From: RPQJ01 sp963732415
GTDB taxonomy: Bacteria > Pseudomonadota > Gammaproteobacteria > Steroidobacterales > Steroidobacteraceae
Direction of reading: 5' to 3'
Assembly: GCA_963732415.1 (NCBI GenBank)
Contig: CAVSZK010000015.1
Coordinates: 124,001 to 188,000, forward strand
Length of the DNA stretch: 64,000 bases
The notes below the pieces were generated by a model, which saw only the letters and a program-made list of their open reading frames with translations, did no database searches and was not told the origin of the DNA. Both the position numbers and the translations under genes were made by a program. Of the stretch, positions 24,889-33,311 are shown piece by piece. The first letter of the stretch is position 1, and every line of letters begins with the position of its first letter.

Positions 24889-25598
24889 GCAAGCAACTCG
24901 TTCGCGGAACCCAGCCGGAATCCATTGCGGAGGAACAGGTCGGCGAATACCTGGTCGCGCACCCGGAGTTCTTCGAGCGTCACCCGGGCGTGCTCGCGAG
25001 GCTTCGTCTCCCGCACCAGCGCGGCAGCGCGGCCGTGTCGCTTGTCGAGCGGCAGGTGCTGGTACTCCGCGACAAGCACGGCGCGCTCGAACAGAAGCTC
25101 CATGAGCTGATCGAAAACGGCCGCGCCAACGACGCCATCGCCGACCGGATGCACCGATTGACGCGGCGGCTGCTGCGCGCACGTGACCTGGAGACCACGC
25201 TCGCCGGGCTCGAGACCTCGCTCAGGGAGGAATTCGGAGCCTCGCGCTGGCTCGTGCTGCTGACGGACGCTTCGCTGCCGGGCCTGTCGGGCCACCAGAA
25301 CCCGCACGTGCGCGTGGTGCCGCGGGGCAGCGCCGAACTCAAGGTCTTCGAGACCTTCTTCGAGTCGGGGCGGCCGCGCAGCGGCCAGATCCGCGACTCG
25401 CAGCGCGACTACCTGTTCGGCAACGATGCCGGTCCGGTGGGCTCGACCGTGCTGGTCCCATTGGGTGATCGGGCATCGCTCGGCCTGCTGGCGATCGCGA
25501 GCCACGACACCGAGCGGTACCTGCCGACCATGAGCACGGACTTCCTGGTCCGCATCGGCGAGATCGTCACCGAGGCGATCACCTCCCGCGCCGCATGA
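24885..25598 (+). CDS. DUF484 (GAF-like) protein
   Basis: 237-residue protein of the DUF484 family that almost always sits between dapF and xerC in gammaproteobacteria. The N-terminal region (QVGEYLVAHPEFFERHPGVLARLRLPH) is the family signature. A central coiled coil around KHGALEQKLHELIENGRAND leads to a GAF-like domain containing STVLVPLGDRASLGLLAI. The start is TTG 24885 with AAGGGAG just upstream. Function is unestablished. It overlaps xerC by four bases. Confidence 0.88.
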   Translation: MSKQLVRGTQPESIAEEQVGEYLVAHPEFFERHPGVLARLRLPHQRGSAAVSLVERQVLVLRDKHGALEQKLHELIENGRANDAIADRMHRLTRRLLRARDLETTLAGLETSLREEFGASRWLVLLTDASLPGLSGHQNPHVRVVPRGSAELKVFETFFESGRPRSGQIRDSQRDYLFGNDAGPVGSTVLVPLGDRASLGLLAIASHDTERYLPTMSTDFLVRIGEIVTEAITSRAA

Positions 25599-26539
25599 GC
25601 GAGGCGCTCGCAGGCGACGTGAACCGTTTCCTGCGGAGCCTTCGCGACGAGCGGCGGTTGTCGCCGCACACCGAGTCCGCGTATGCGCGCGACCTCGCGT
25701 CATTGATCGAATATTGCGACGCGCAGCGAATCCCTGACTGGAACGGCCTCGACCCACAGCACGTGCGAAATTTCGCGGCGCAGTGTCACCGCCGCGGGTT
25801 GGCGCCGCGCAGCATTCAGCGCCGCCTGTCGGCCGCGCGCAGCCTGTTCCGCTACCTGAGCCGCGAAGGAAAACTCAGGCGCGATCCAGCCGCCGACGTT
25901 CAGGCGCCGAAGGCGCGCAGGCGCCTCCCGGTAACGCTCGATGCCGACACGATGGCTCGACTGCTTGAGTTCCGCGCCGACGATCGCCTAGGCCTTCGCG
26001 ACAAGGCGATCATGGAACTGCTTTATTCGTCAGGCCTGCGGCTGTCGGAACTGCTCGGACTCGACCTCGCGGACCTGGATCTCCGCGACCGCACGGTGCG
26101 GGTGCTGGGCAAGGGCCGCAAGACGCGCATCGTGCCTGTTGGCAAGCACGCGGCCACGGCGTTGTCGCGCTGGCTCGGCGAGCGGACCGGCTTCGCGGCC
26201 GTCGGAGAGACCGCGGTCTTCGTCGGGGTCAATGGCCGGCGGCTCGGCCCGCGCATCGTGCAGCGGCGCATCGCGCAGTGGGCACGGCTGCAGGGCCTGC
26301 CCGAGCACGTGCACCCGCACATGTTCCGCCACTCGTTCGCCTCGCACCTGCTCGAGTCCTCCGGCGACCTGAGAGCGGTCCAGGAACTGCTCGGACACGC
26401 CAACATCAGCACCACGCAGGTGTACACGCACCTTGATTTCCAGCACCTGGCCCGGATATACGACGCAACCCACCCCCGCGCGCGACGCAAGCCGGCCAGC
26501 GGTGCTTCGCGCGATCCGTTGGATCCAGAAAAAGGCTGA
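25595..26539 (+). CDS. xerC: Tyrosine recombinase XerC
   Basis: 314-residue site-specific recombinase that acts with XerD at dif to resolve chromosome dimers. The N-terminal SAM-like domain is at about 8-92. Catalytic residues are visible: Arg149 (SSGLRLSE), Lys173 (GKGRKTR), His242 and Arg245 (HPHMFRHSF), His268 (LGHANIS) and the nucleophile Tyr277 (TTQVYTHL). Housekeeping context and absence of att-like repeats argue against a mobile-element integrase. hslV starts seven bases downstream. Confidence 0.95.
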   Translation: MSEALAGDVNRFLRSLRDERRLSPHTESAYARDLASLIEYCDAQRIPDWNGLDPQHVRNFAAQCHRRGLAPRSIQRRLSAARSLFRYLSREGKLRRDPAADVQAPKARRRLPVTLDADTMARLLEFRADDRLGLRDKAIMELLYSSGLRLSELLGLDLADLDLRDRTVRVLGKGRKTRIVPVGKHAATALSRWLGERTGFAAVGETAVFVGVNGRRLGPRIVQRRIAQWARLQGLPEHVHPHMFRHSFASHLLESSGDLRAVQELLGHANISTTQVYTHLDFQHLARIYDATHPRARRKPASGASRDPLDPEKG

Positions 26540-26546
26540 TCACCGA

Positions 26547-27113
26547 ATGAGCGAGCAAGCGCCAGGCTTCGACCCCCACGGCACCACGATCCTCTGTGTC
26601 AGGCGCGACGGGCTGCTGGCAATGGGGGGCGACGGCCAGGTGACGGTCGGCAACACGGTAATGAAGGGCAATGCCCGCAAGGTGCGCCGGCTGCACGAAG
26701 GACAGGTCATCGCGGGGTTCGCCGGCGGCACCGCCGACGCATTCACGCTGTTCGAACGCTTCGAAGGCAAGCTGCAGCAGTTCGGAAACCTGACGCGCGC
26801 AGCGATCGAACTGGCCAAGGACTGGCGCAGCGATCGCAGCCTGCGGCGTCTCGAGGCCCTGCTCTGTGTCGCAGACGCCGAGCACTCGTTCGTGATCTCG
26901 GGCAATGGCGACGTGATCGAGCCAGAGCACGACCTGATGGCGGTCGGCTCCGGCGGCCCGTTCGCGCACGCTGCCGCGGTCGCGCTGTTGGCCAACACCA
27001 GTCTCGATGCACGCACCATCGTCGAGAAGGCGCTCGGGATCGCGGCGGACATCTGTATCTACACCAACCGCAACTTCACGATCGAGACGCTCGGGAAAGC
27101 AGCCGGCACGTAG
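26547..27113 (+). CDS. hslV: ATP-dependent protease peptidase subunit HslV
   Basis: 188-residue proteasome-like peptidase that forms a double hexamer capped by HslU. The mature N-terminal Thr is the first T of TTILCVRRDGLLAMGGDGQ, so a 12-residue propeptide is expected to be removed. GNTVMKGNARKVRRL and AVGSGGPFAHAAA are family blocks. The C-terminus IETLGKAAGT is slightly longer than in E. coli. hslU follows after 52 bp. Confidence 0.96.
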   Translation: MSEQAPGFDPHGTTILCVRRDGLLAMGGDGQVTVGNTVMKGNARKVRRLHEGQVIAGFAGGTADAFTLFERFEGKLQQFGNLTRAAIELAKDWRSDRSLRRLEALLCVADAEHSFVISGNGDVIEPEHDLMAVGSGGPFAHAAAVALLANTSLDARTIVEKALGIAADICIYTNRNFTIETLGKAAGT

Positions 27114-27165
27114 CGAAAACGCTTTCCCCATCCTCCGCCAACGCAGCCGCCACGTGTAACGCCAC

Positions 27166-28500
27166 ATGTCCTCCATGACACCCCGCGAAATCGTCCAGGA
27201 ACTCGACAAGCACATCGTCGGGCAGGGTGCCGCCAAGCGCGCCGTCGCCATCGCACTCCGGAACCGCTGGCGACGCATGCAGGTCGACGAGCGCCTGCGC
27301 GCGGAGATCACGCCGAAGAACATACTGATGATCGGTCCCACCGGCGTCGGCAAGACCGAGATCGCAAGACGCCTCGCCCGGCTCGCGGGTGCGCCGTTCG
27401 TCAAGGTCGAGGCAACCAAGTTCACCGAGGTTGGTTACGTCGGTCGCGAGGTCGACTCGATCGTGAAGGACCTCGTGGACGTGGCGGTCAAGATGACGCG
27501 CGAGTCAGAGGTCGAGAAAGTCAGGCACCGCGCCATGGACGCAGCCGAGGAACGCGTCCTCGACGTGCTGCTGCCCAGGCCCAGGGCCGCCGGATTCGGC
27601 AGCGAACCCGCGCCGGATCGCGATGGCGACACACGCCAGCGCTTCCGCAAGATGCTGCGCGAAGGCGCGCTCGACGACCGCGACATTGAGATCGAGCTGC
27701 GCGCGGTGCCGATGGGCGTCGAGATCATGGCGCCTCCCGGCATGGAGGAACTGTCGCAGCAGCTTCAGGGCATGTTCTCGAACCTCGGCGGCGACCGTAC
27801 ACGAACCCGCAAGGTCAAGGTGCGCGAGGCCTTCAAGCTGCTGACCGACGAAGAAGCCGCGAAGCTCGTCAACGAGGAAGAACTGAAGGTCCAGGCGCTG
27901 CACAACGCGGAGCAGAACGGCATCGTGTTCATCGACGAGATCGACAAGATCGCGCGCCGGCAGGAAACGTCCGGCGCCGACGTCTCGCGCGAGGGCGTGC
28001 AACGCGACCTGCTGCCGCTGGTCGAGGGCTGCACGGTCAACACCAAGTACGGCATGGTGAAGACTGACCACATGCTGTTCATCGCGTCGGGCGCTTTCCA
28101 CATGTCGAAGCCCTCGGACCTGATCCCGGAGCTGCAGGGGCGGCTGCCGATACGAGTCGAACTCAACGCGCTCGGTGTCGAGGATTTCGTGCGCATCCTC
28201 ACCGAGCCGGACGCATCGCTGTGCCGCCAGTACGCCGCCCTGCTCGAGACCGAGGGTGTCCGCGTCGAATTCACGCCGGACGGCGTACGCAGGCTCGCGG
28301 AAGTGGCCTGCGACGTGAACCAGCGCACCGAGAACATCGGTGCGCGTAGGCTGCACACGGTGATGGAGCGGCTGCTCGAGGGGCTGTCCTTCGAGGCGTC
28401 GGACCGCTCCGGAGCGACCGTGGTCGTCGACGCGGAATTCGTCGACCAGAATGTCGGCGAACTTTCACGCGACCAGGATCTCGCACGCTACATCCTCTAG
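27166..28500 (+). CDS. hslU: ATP-dependent protease ATPase subunit HslU
   Basis: 444-residue AAA+ unfoldase. Walker A GPTGVGKT lies at residues 57-64 and Walker B GIVFIDEID at 252-260. The intermediate I-domain (about 110-240) carries the family's EIMAPPGMEEL segment. Sensor 2 is in ENIGARRLHTVME. The C-terminus ends in YIL, the tail that docks into HslV and activates it. ATG 27166 or 27175 could be the start. A DUF971 gene follows after 13 bp. Confidence 0.97.
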   Translation: MSSMTPREIVQELDKHIVGQGAAKRAVAIALRNRWRRMQVDERLRAEITPKNILMIGPTGVGKTEIARRLARLAGAPFVKVEATKFTEVGYVGREVDSIVKDLVDVAVKMTRESEVEKVRHRAMDAAEERVLDVLLPRPRAAGFGSEPAPDRDGDTRQRFRKMLREGALDDRDIEIELRAVPMGVEIMAPPGMEELSQQLQGMFSNLGGDRTRTRKVKVREAFKLLTDEEAAKLVNEEELKVQALHNAEQNGIVFIDEIDKIARRQETSGADVSREGVQRDLLPLVEGCTVNTKYGMVKTDHMLFIASGAFHMSKPSDLIPELQGRLPIRVELNALGVEDFVRILTEPDASLCRQYAALLETEGVRVEFTPDGVRRLAEVACDVNQRTENIGARRLHTVMERLLEGLSFEASDRSGATVVVDAEFVDQNVGELSRDQDLARYIL

Positions 28501-28513
28501 CCGCAAACCTCCC

Positions 28514-28897
28514 ATGAACGACCCACGCCCGACGGACATCAAGCTGCGCACCCGCTCGCGAGTGCTCGAAGTTGCCTTTGACGACGGCGAGCGCCACGAA
28601 CTGCCGTTCGAGTACCTGCGCGTGTATTCCCCGTCGGCTGAAGTGCTCGGTCACGGCCCGGGCCAGGAGACGCTGCAGCTCGGCAAGCACGAGGTCGGAG
28701 TCAAGGCGGTGGAGCCGGTGGGCAACTACGCGGTCCGCATCGTGTTCGACGACGGCCACGATTCGGGGCTCTACACCTGGGGCTACCTGCAGGAACTCGG
28801 CCGCACGCACGCCGAGAGGTGGCAGCGATACCTGGAGCGGGTCGCGCAGCTCGGGCTTCCATACCCGACGCCGGCGCCACCGAAGCGTCCTGGCTGA
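28514..28897 (+). CDS. DUF971 (GBBH-like N-terminal domain) protein
   Basis: 127-residue single-domain protein of the gamma-butyrobetaine hydroxylase-like N-terminal family. The core is RVLEVAFDDGERHELPFEYLRVYSPSAEV, then YAVRIVFDDGHDSGLYTWGYL. Stand-alone members occur next to hslU in many proteobacteria; the related domain is also found in Mrp/ApbC iron-sulfur carriers. The typical Zn-ligand cysteines of eukaryotic GBBH are not visible. Its function is unproven. It is the last gene of the run before the palindromic element. Confidence 0.88.
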   Translation: MNDPRPTDIKLRTRSRVLEVAFDDGERHELPFEYLRVYSPSAEVLGHGPGQETLQLGKHEVGVKAVEPVGNYAVRIVFDDGHDSGLYTWGYLQELGRTHAERWQRYLERVAQLGLPYPTPAPPKRPG

Positions 28898-28954
28898 ACT
28901 GGCGGCGATGTGCCGCTGCATGCTGCCCGGGGTACCGGGGACCTGAGCTTGGGC

Positions 28955-29073
28955 ATCTGCGTCTGGGGGGGATGAGTTCCCCGGGGGACGCCATGAACCC
29001 TTCCCTGGGGGCTCGCGCGCCGCGTCCCTGCGGCGCGACGCCCCCGCGGAACTCATCCCCCCCAGACGCAGAT
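28955..29073. repeat. Branched intergenic palindrome (REP/MITE-like candidate)
   Basis: The arms at 28955-28980 and 29048-29073 are perfect 26-bp inverted repeats, each with a run of seven G or C. The stem continues inward for six more pairs after one mismatch (28982-28987 with 29041-29046). The internal loop holds a second hairpin, CGCGCCG/CGGCGCG at 29016-29022 and 29031-29037. The folded form is a long stem with a side hairpin, far larger than an intrinsic terminator and without a T run. It fills most of the 256-bp gap between the DUF971 gene and ubiE, which otherwise holds no gene I can support. A repeated extragenic palindrome or a mobile MITE-like unit is the likeliest class. Confidence 0.7.
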
Positions 29074-29153
29074 ACCCTGTTCGCGAGTCCCTGCGACCGC
29101 ACCGCGGTACTCTGCGGACAGCTTCGGACTCCACCGCGTAGAATGGCGGGCTC

Positions 29154-29933
29154 ATGAGCGAAACAGACCCCAAGACGCCGGCCCCGGGTGCACCAGGCTC
29201 CGTGGACTTCGGCTACCGGCAGGTACCGGCTGCCGAGAAGGCGGTCCGTGTCCGCGAAGTATTCGACTCGGTCGCGGACAAGTACGACCTGATGAACGAC
29301 CTGATGTCTGCCGGCGTCCATCGCCTGTGGAAGCGGTTCGCGCTGTCGCAGACCGGGCTCAGGCCGGGCCAGTCGGCGCTCGACGTCGCCGGTGGCACCG
29401 GTGACATCTCGGCCGGCATGGCCGCGCAGGTCGGCGAGGACGGTTTGGTCGTGCTCTCGGACATCAACGCCGCAATGCTGGGGGTGGGCCGCGATCGCCT
29501 GCTCGACCGCGGCCTGATACGCAACGTGCGATTCGCGCTCGCCAATGCCGAGTGCCTGCCGTTCGCCGACGAGAGCTTCGACTGCGTGACCATCGCGTTC
29601 GGGCTGCGAAACGTGACGGACAAGGCGGCGGCGCTTGCATCCATGCGTCGCGTGCTCAAGCCCGGCGGCCGCCTGCTGGTGCTGGAGTTCTCCAAGCCGA
29701 TGCTGCCCGGCCTGAAGAAGCTGTACGACGTATATTCGTTCAGCGTGCTGCCGTGGCTCGGTCGACGCGTCGCCGGTGACTCGGACAGCTACCAGTATCT
29801 CGCCGAGTCGATCCGGCGATTTCCCGACCAGCAGGGCCTGCTCGCGATGATGCGCGAGGCTGGGCTCGAGGACTGCCGCCACCACAACCTGAGCGGCGGA
29901 ATCGTCGCGCTGCATCGCGGCTTCCGATACTGA
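29154..29933 (+). CDS. ubiE: Ubiquinone/menaquinone C-methyltransferase UbiE
   Basis: 259-residue SAM-dependent methyltransferase for the C-methylation of 2-methoxy-6-polyprenyl-benzoquinol and, where present, demethylmenaquinol. Motif I is ALDVAGGTGDISAGMA near residue 79. FDSVADKYDLMNDLMSAGVHRLWKR and DCVTIAFGLRNVTDKAAALASM are UbiE signatures, and the C-terminal GGIVALHRGFRY is the family end. The N-terminus has a short disordered Pro-rich extension. ubiJ begins one base after its stop. Confidence 0.96.
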   Translation: MSETDPKTPAPGAPGSVDFGYRQVPAAEKAVRVREVFDSVADKYDLMNDLMSAGVHRLWKRFALSQTGLRPGQSALDVAGGTGDISAGMAAQVGEDGLVVLSDINAAMLGVGRDRLLDRGLIRNVRFALANAECLPFADESFDCVTIAFGLRNVTDKAAALASMRRVLKPGGRLLVLEFSKPMLPGLKKLYDVYSFSVLPWLGRRVAGDSDSYQYLAESIRRFPDQQGLLAMMREAGLEDCRHHNLSGGIVALHRGFRY

Positions 29934-29934
29934 C

Positions 29935-30564
29935 ATGCTGCTCGAGCGCCTCGAGGAAGCCCTGAACCGAAACGTCGCTGATTCGCGCAAGGCGCAGGCG
30001 CTGTGTCGGCAGCTCGATGGGCGTGTCGTCTCGCTCGCCGTGACCGGCACGCCGCTCGAGTTCTTTGCAAGCGCGCGGGATGGTCGACTGTCGCTCTCGC
30101 CGAAGAATGAGGGCGCCGCGGCCGACGCCTCGCTGTCGGGATCACCGATCTCGCTTCTCTCGCTCGCCGGTCCGCGCGCAGAGGGCGCGCTGCGTGGCGG
30201 CGGCGTTCGCATCGAGGGCGACGCCGAGGTCGCACAGAAGTTCCGCGACCTGCTTCGCCACGCGCAGCCCGACGTCGAGGAAGAACTCGCCCGTGTCGTC
30301 GGCGACGTTGCCGCGCGAAACCTGGCGAACCTCGCGCGCGGATTCCTCGATTTCGGCCTCAAGGCTGGCCGTTCGCTCGCCGGCAACGTTTCCGAGTACC
30401 TGCAGGAGGAAGGCCGCGACCTGCCGACAAACACCGAGGCTGAGGAGTTCCTGGCCGGCGTGGATCGCCTGCGCGACGACGTCGAACGCTTCGAAGCCCG
30501 GCTCGCGCGACTCGAATCCCGTGGCGAGAAGGATGGCGCGAAGCGCCGCCGGCTGGACCGCTAA
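29935..30564 (+). CDS. ubiJ: Ubiquinone biosynthesis accessory factor UbiJ (SCP2 domain)
   Basis: 209-residue cytosolic protein with an N-terminal SCP2 sterol-carrier-like domain (GRVVSLAVTGTPLEFFASARDG through ALRGGGVRIEGDAEVAQKF) and a C-terminal helical, charged region (RLRDDVERFEARLARLESR). UbiJ binds polyprenyl intermediates and helps assemble the Ubi complex with UbiK, encoded at 12955-13200. Placement between ubiE and ubiB is the classic gammaproteobacterial order. Confidence 0.92.
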   Translation: MLLERLEEALNRNVADSRKAQALCRQLDGRVVSLAVTGTPLEFFASARDGRLSLSPKNEGAAADASLSGSPISLLSLAGPRAEGALRGGGVRIEGDAEVAQKFRDLLRHAQPDVEEELARVVGDVAARNLANLARGFLDFGLKAGRSLAGNVSEYLQEEGRDLPTNTEAEEFLAGVDRLRDDVERFEARLARLESRGEKDGAKRRRLDR

Positions 30565-30615
30565 CGGCGCGCCGCACCGCGCAGCTCACACCCACAGGCC
30601 ACCGGTCACTTCCCA

Positions 30616-32253
30616 ATGCGACTTCGAGTCATCGGCCGCCTGCTCCAGATCCAGCGCGTCCTGGTACGCCACGGGCTGGACGAGATCGTTCTTGCGACCC
30701 ACCTCTTCCGGCCCCTTAGATACGTTTTCTATCTTTCGCCGGCGACGTGGTTCGAGCGCAGGCGCGGAGGCTCGCGTGGGGAGCGCATCCGGCTTGCGCT
30801 GGAGGAACTCGGGCCGATCTTCGTGAAGTTCGGCCAGGCACTGTCGACCCGTCGCGACCTGCTGCCGCCGGACATCGCCGACGAACTCGAGAAGCTGCAG
30901 GACCGGGTTCCGCCGTTCCCGGGTGCGGAGGCCCGCGCGATCGCAGAGCGCGCCTACGGCCGGCCGCTCAGCGAAGTTTTCGAGAGTTTTGACGAGCAGC
31001 CGCTCGCCGCCGCGTCAGTGGCACAGGTGCACGTAGCCCGGCTGCGCAGCGGCGAGGACGTCGTATTCAAGGTGATCCGTCCGGGCGTGCGAGAGAGGAT
31101 CGAACGCGACATCGAGGTCATGTACGTGCTGGCGCGCCTGGCCCTGACCTACTCATCAGAAGGCCACCGACTGCGGCCCGTCGAGGTGGTGCGCGAGTAC
31201 GAGAAAACCATCTACGACGAGCTGGACCTGATGCGCGAAGCGGGGAACGCGGCGCAGCTAAAGCGTAATTTCGAGGGGTCGGAGCTGCTGTACGTCCCGG
31301 CGATCTACTGGGACTACTGCCGTCCCGAAGTCATGGTGATGGAACGCATCCATGGCGTACTGGTGAGCGACCACGAGGAACTGCGCCGCCGCGGCACCAA
31401 CATCGAGCGCCTGGCGGAGAACGGCGTGGAGATTTTTTTCACGCAGGTGCTGCGACACAACTTCTTCCACGCCGACATGCACCCGGGCAACATCTTCGTC
31501 CAGGTGGATGACCCGGAGCATCCGAAATATGCGGCCGTCGACTTCGGCATCGTGGGATCGCTCGACGCGCGCGACCAGCACTACATAGCCGAGAATTTCC
31601 TGGCGTTCTTCGATCGCGACTACAACCGCGTGGCAAGGCTGCATGTGGAGTCGGGCTGGGTGCCGCCGGACACGCGCGTGGACGAGCTCGAGGCCGCGGT
31701 ACGCACCGTCTGCGAGCCGATCTTCCAGAAGCCGATCTCGGAAATTTCGTTCGCGCAGGTCCTGCTGCGCCTGTTCGAGACTGCACGTCGCTTCCAGATG
31801 AAAGTGCAGCCGCAACTGATCCTGCTGCAGAAGACGATGCTGCAGATCGAGGGACTGGGTCGGGAACTCTATCCGCAGCTCGACCTGTGGAAGACCGCTC
31901 AGCCGGTCTTCAAGAGCTGGGCTGCCGACCGGCTGAGCGGCCGCAGCGTCGCCGAGCAGCTGCGCAGGCAGTTGCCGGAACTCGGCGAGGCACTGCGCAT
32001 GCTGCCCCAGGTGCTGCAGCAGTTCGTACAGCAGGCGTCCGACGGCAATTTCCGCCTGAAGGTCGAGCAACCCGGCATCGAGCAGTTGCGCGAAGAGATC
32101 AGGGCGAGCGCACGACGACGCGACGCGACCATCGTCGCGGCCGCGACGCTGCTCGGCGGGCTCATATGGTTCGCGAATGGGGTTTCGCCCTGGCCCGGCG
32201 TGGCGCTCTGTGCAGTGGGACTGCTGGGAAGCTTCCTGGCGCGCCGCGCCTGA
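30616..32253 (+). CDS. ubiB: Ubiquinone biosynthesis regulatory protein UbiB
   Basis: 545-residue membrane-anchored atypical kinase/ATPase (ABC1/ADCK family) needed for ubiquinone synthesis. It has the family-specific KxGQ motif (FVKFGQALSTRRDLLP), the alanine-rich loop AAASVAQVHVAR in place of a P-loop, and catalytic-loop and metal residues in FFHADMHPGNIFV and VDFGIVGSL. Two membrane helices at the extreme C-terminus (TLLGGLIWFANG and VALCAVGLLGSFLA) anchor it. ubiJ lies 51 bp upstream. A compact hairpin overlaps the downstream convergent stop. Confidence 0.96.
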   Translation: MRLRVIGRLLQIQRVLVRHGLDEIVLATHLFRPLRYVFYLSPATWFERRRGGSRGERIRLALEELGPIFVKFGQALSTRRDLLPPDIADELEKLQDRVPPFPGAEARAIAERAYGRPLSEVFESFDEQPLAAASVAQVHVARLRSGEDVVFKVIRPGVRERIERDIEVMYVLARLALTYSSEGHRLRPVEVVREYEKTIYDELDLMREAGNAAQLKRNFEGSELLYVPAIYWDYCRPEVMVMERIHGVLVSDHEELRRRGTNIERLAENGVEIFFTQVLRHNFFHADMHPGNIFVQVDDPEHPKYAAVDFGIVGSLDARDQHYIAENFLAFFDRDYNRVARLHVESGWVPPDTRVDELEAAVRTVCEPIFQKPISEISFAQVLLRLFETARRFQMKVQPQLILLQKTMLQIEGLGRELYPQLDLWKTAQPVFKSWAADRLSGRSVAEQLRRQLPELGEALRMLPQVLQQFVQQASDGNFRLKVEQPGIEQLREEIRASARRRDATIVAAATLLGGLIWFANGVSPWPGVALCAVGLLGSFLARRA

Positions 32254-32254
32254 A

Positions 32255-32272
32255 GACCGGCTCTAGCCGGTC
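32255..32272. terminator. Bidirectional terminator-like hairpin between convergent genes
   Basis: GACCGGCT-CT-AGCCGGTC, an 8-bp perfect stem one base after the ubiB stop. It includes the stop codon of the convergent gene at 32263. There is no T run on either side, so efficiency is uncertain. Confidence 0.4.
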
Positions 32273-32967
32273 GCCGCCGGCTTCAACTCGATCCAGGTCG
32301 CGCGCGCACGAGCGCAGAGCTCGCCTTCCTGGTCGAAGATCGCCGTCCCGGCGTAGTGCTTGCGACCTTCAGCGCCCAGCTTCCAGCCAATGACCGTGCA
32401 CGACTCGCCCACGCGAACGCAGCGATCGACGTGCGCGTGCATCTCGCCAAGCACCATGGTGCGGCGACCCGCGCAGAGCGCGAAATAGCCGGGGCAGTCG
32501 AGCGCCGCCCAGTGGAACTCGACCGCGACCTTGCCGTCGCCGGCGTCGAGGTCGTCGGCCGGCAGCCACGGCGCAGCGACGATGCCGGTCTCCAGCATGC
32601 CGGGAAATATCCTGAGTCCATCGCCGCGCCGGCGGTGAGGTCCGCACACGAAGCAGTCCGGAAACACGTGATGATTGAACCCTGGATAGTGCTGCGATGC
32701 CCAGACGGCCTGAACGTATGGCGGCGGCATCGGCACCTCGAGTTCGAGTTTCGAGGGCCTGCCGAGTGCGATCGGCCCGGAAGCGGAGGCGAGTTCCCAA
32801 TCGCCGCTCTCGAGCAGCGAGACGCCGAGCGCTTCGTCCAGCGGGGGTGGGGCCAGCAGCCGCACGCACATGTCGACGCCCGCCGCGACGACGAACGCCC
32901 CGCAGGCATAGCCGCCGTTCGCGGAGCCGGGTGGCCCGTTGTAGCGGCGATCGATACTCAGTGTCAT
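32263..32967 (-). CDS. Hotdog/thioesterase-like protein of unknown substrate
   Basis: 234-residue cytosolic protein. Its two-part layout, beginning RRYNGPPGSANGGYACG and later HAHVDRCVRVGESCTVIGWKLGAEGRKHYAGTAIF, resembles double-hotdog thioesterase-like proteins in which a GG(Y/W) turn opens the first hotdog. Between the halves lies a conserved-looking FPDCFVCGPHRRRGDGLRI segment whose CxxC could bind metal or form a disulfide. No catalytic Asp/Glu can be assigned with confidence. ATG 32967 is used; an ATG one codon upstream (32970) is equivalent. Its start abuts the DUF2007 gene, so the two are co-transcribed. Confidence 0.6.
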   Translation of the reverse strand: MTLSIDRRYNGPPGSANGGYACGAFVVAAGVDMCVRLLAPPPLDEALGVSLLESGDWELASASGPIALGRPSKLELEVPMPPPYVQAVWASQHYPGFNHHVFPDCFVCGPHRRRGDGLRIFPGMLETGIVAAPWLPADDLDAGDGKVAVEFHWAALDCPGYFALCAGRRTMVLGEMHAHVDRCVRVGESCTVIGWKLGAEGRKHYAGTAIFDQEGELCARARATWIELKPAATG

Positions 32968-33293
32968 CACGCATCCTCAGGTCGGGATTCCGAGGGGGCT
33001 GCGCAGTTCCAGCACTCGGAGAACTGGGCCTCGATTCGCTCGCCGCAGCGCGCGCAGGTCCACGTATCGCCGGTCGGCTGCGACTTGAGCGCCACTTCAA
33101 TCAAGCCGCGCGCGCGCAGTTCCTGACCGGATTCGCGGACCCACAGCTCAGGCCAGCACTCGACGAACGGAATCTCGCCGATCACGCCTGACAGCCGGTC
33201 GTTCCTGACGATGCAGGCGATTCCCTCGCATTCGAGCAGGTTGCGCAGGTGCGCGATCTCGATTGCCGATTCCGCAGTATGTACCTTGCGCAT
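32967..33293 (-). CDS. DUF2007 protein with C-terminal zinc ribbon
   Basis: 108-residue protein. The N-terminal MRKVHTAESAIEIAHLRNLLECEGI is the DUF2007 (PII-like signal-transducing) fold. The C-terminal CARCGERIEAQFSECWNC provides four cysteines in two CxxC pairs, a rubredoxin-like zinc ribbon. This domain pair is common in proteobacteria, with unknown function. It is 18 bp downstream of the ion channel gene in a four-gene minus-strand run. Confidence 0.85.
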   Translation of the reverse strand: MRKVHTAESAIEIAHLRNLLECEGIACIVRNDRLSGVIGEIPFVECWPELWVRESGQELRARGLIEVALKSQPTGDTWTCARCGERIEAQFSECWNCAAPSESRPEDA

Positions 33294-33311
33294 GGCGTGC
33301 GTCGCAGCGGG

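Noticed and set aside
25595..26539. The tyrosine recombinase as a mobile-element integrase
   Set aside because: It is embedded in the conserved dapF-DUF484-xerC-hslVU order, with no attachment repeats, cargo or composition change.
28819..29157. 112-codon frame across the palindromic element
   Set aside because: It runs out of phase through the 3' end of the DUF971 gene and then the inverted repeat; the translation is low-complexity and mirrors the repeat.
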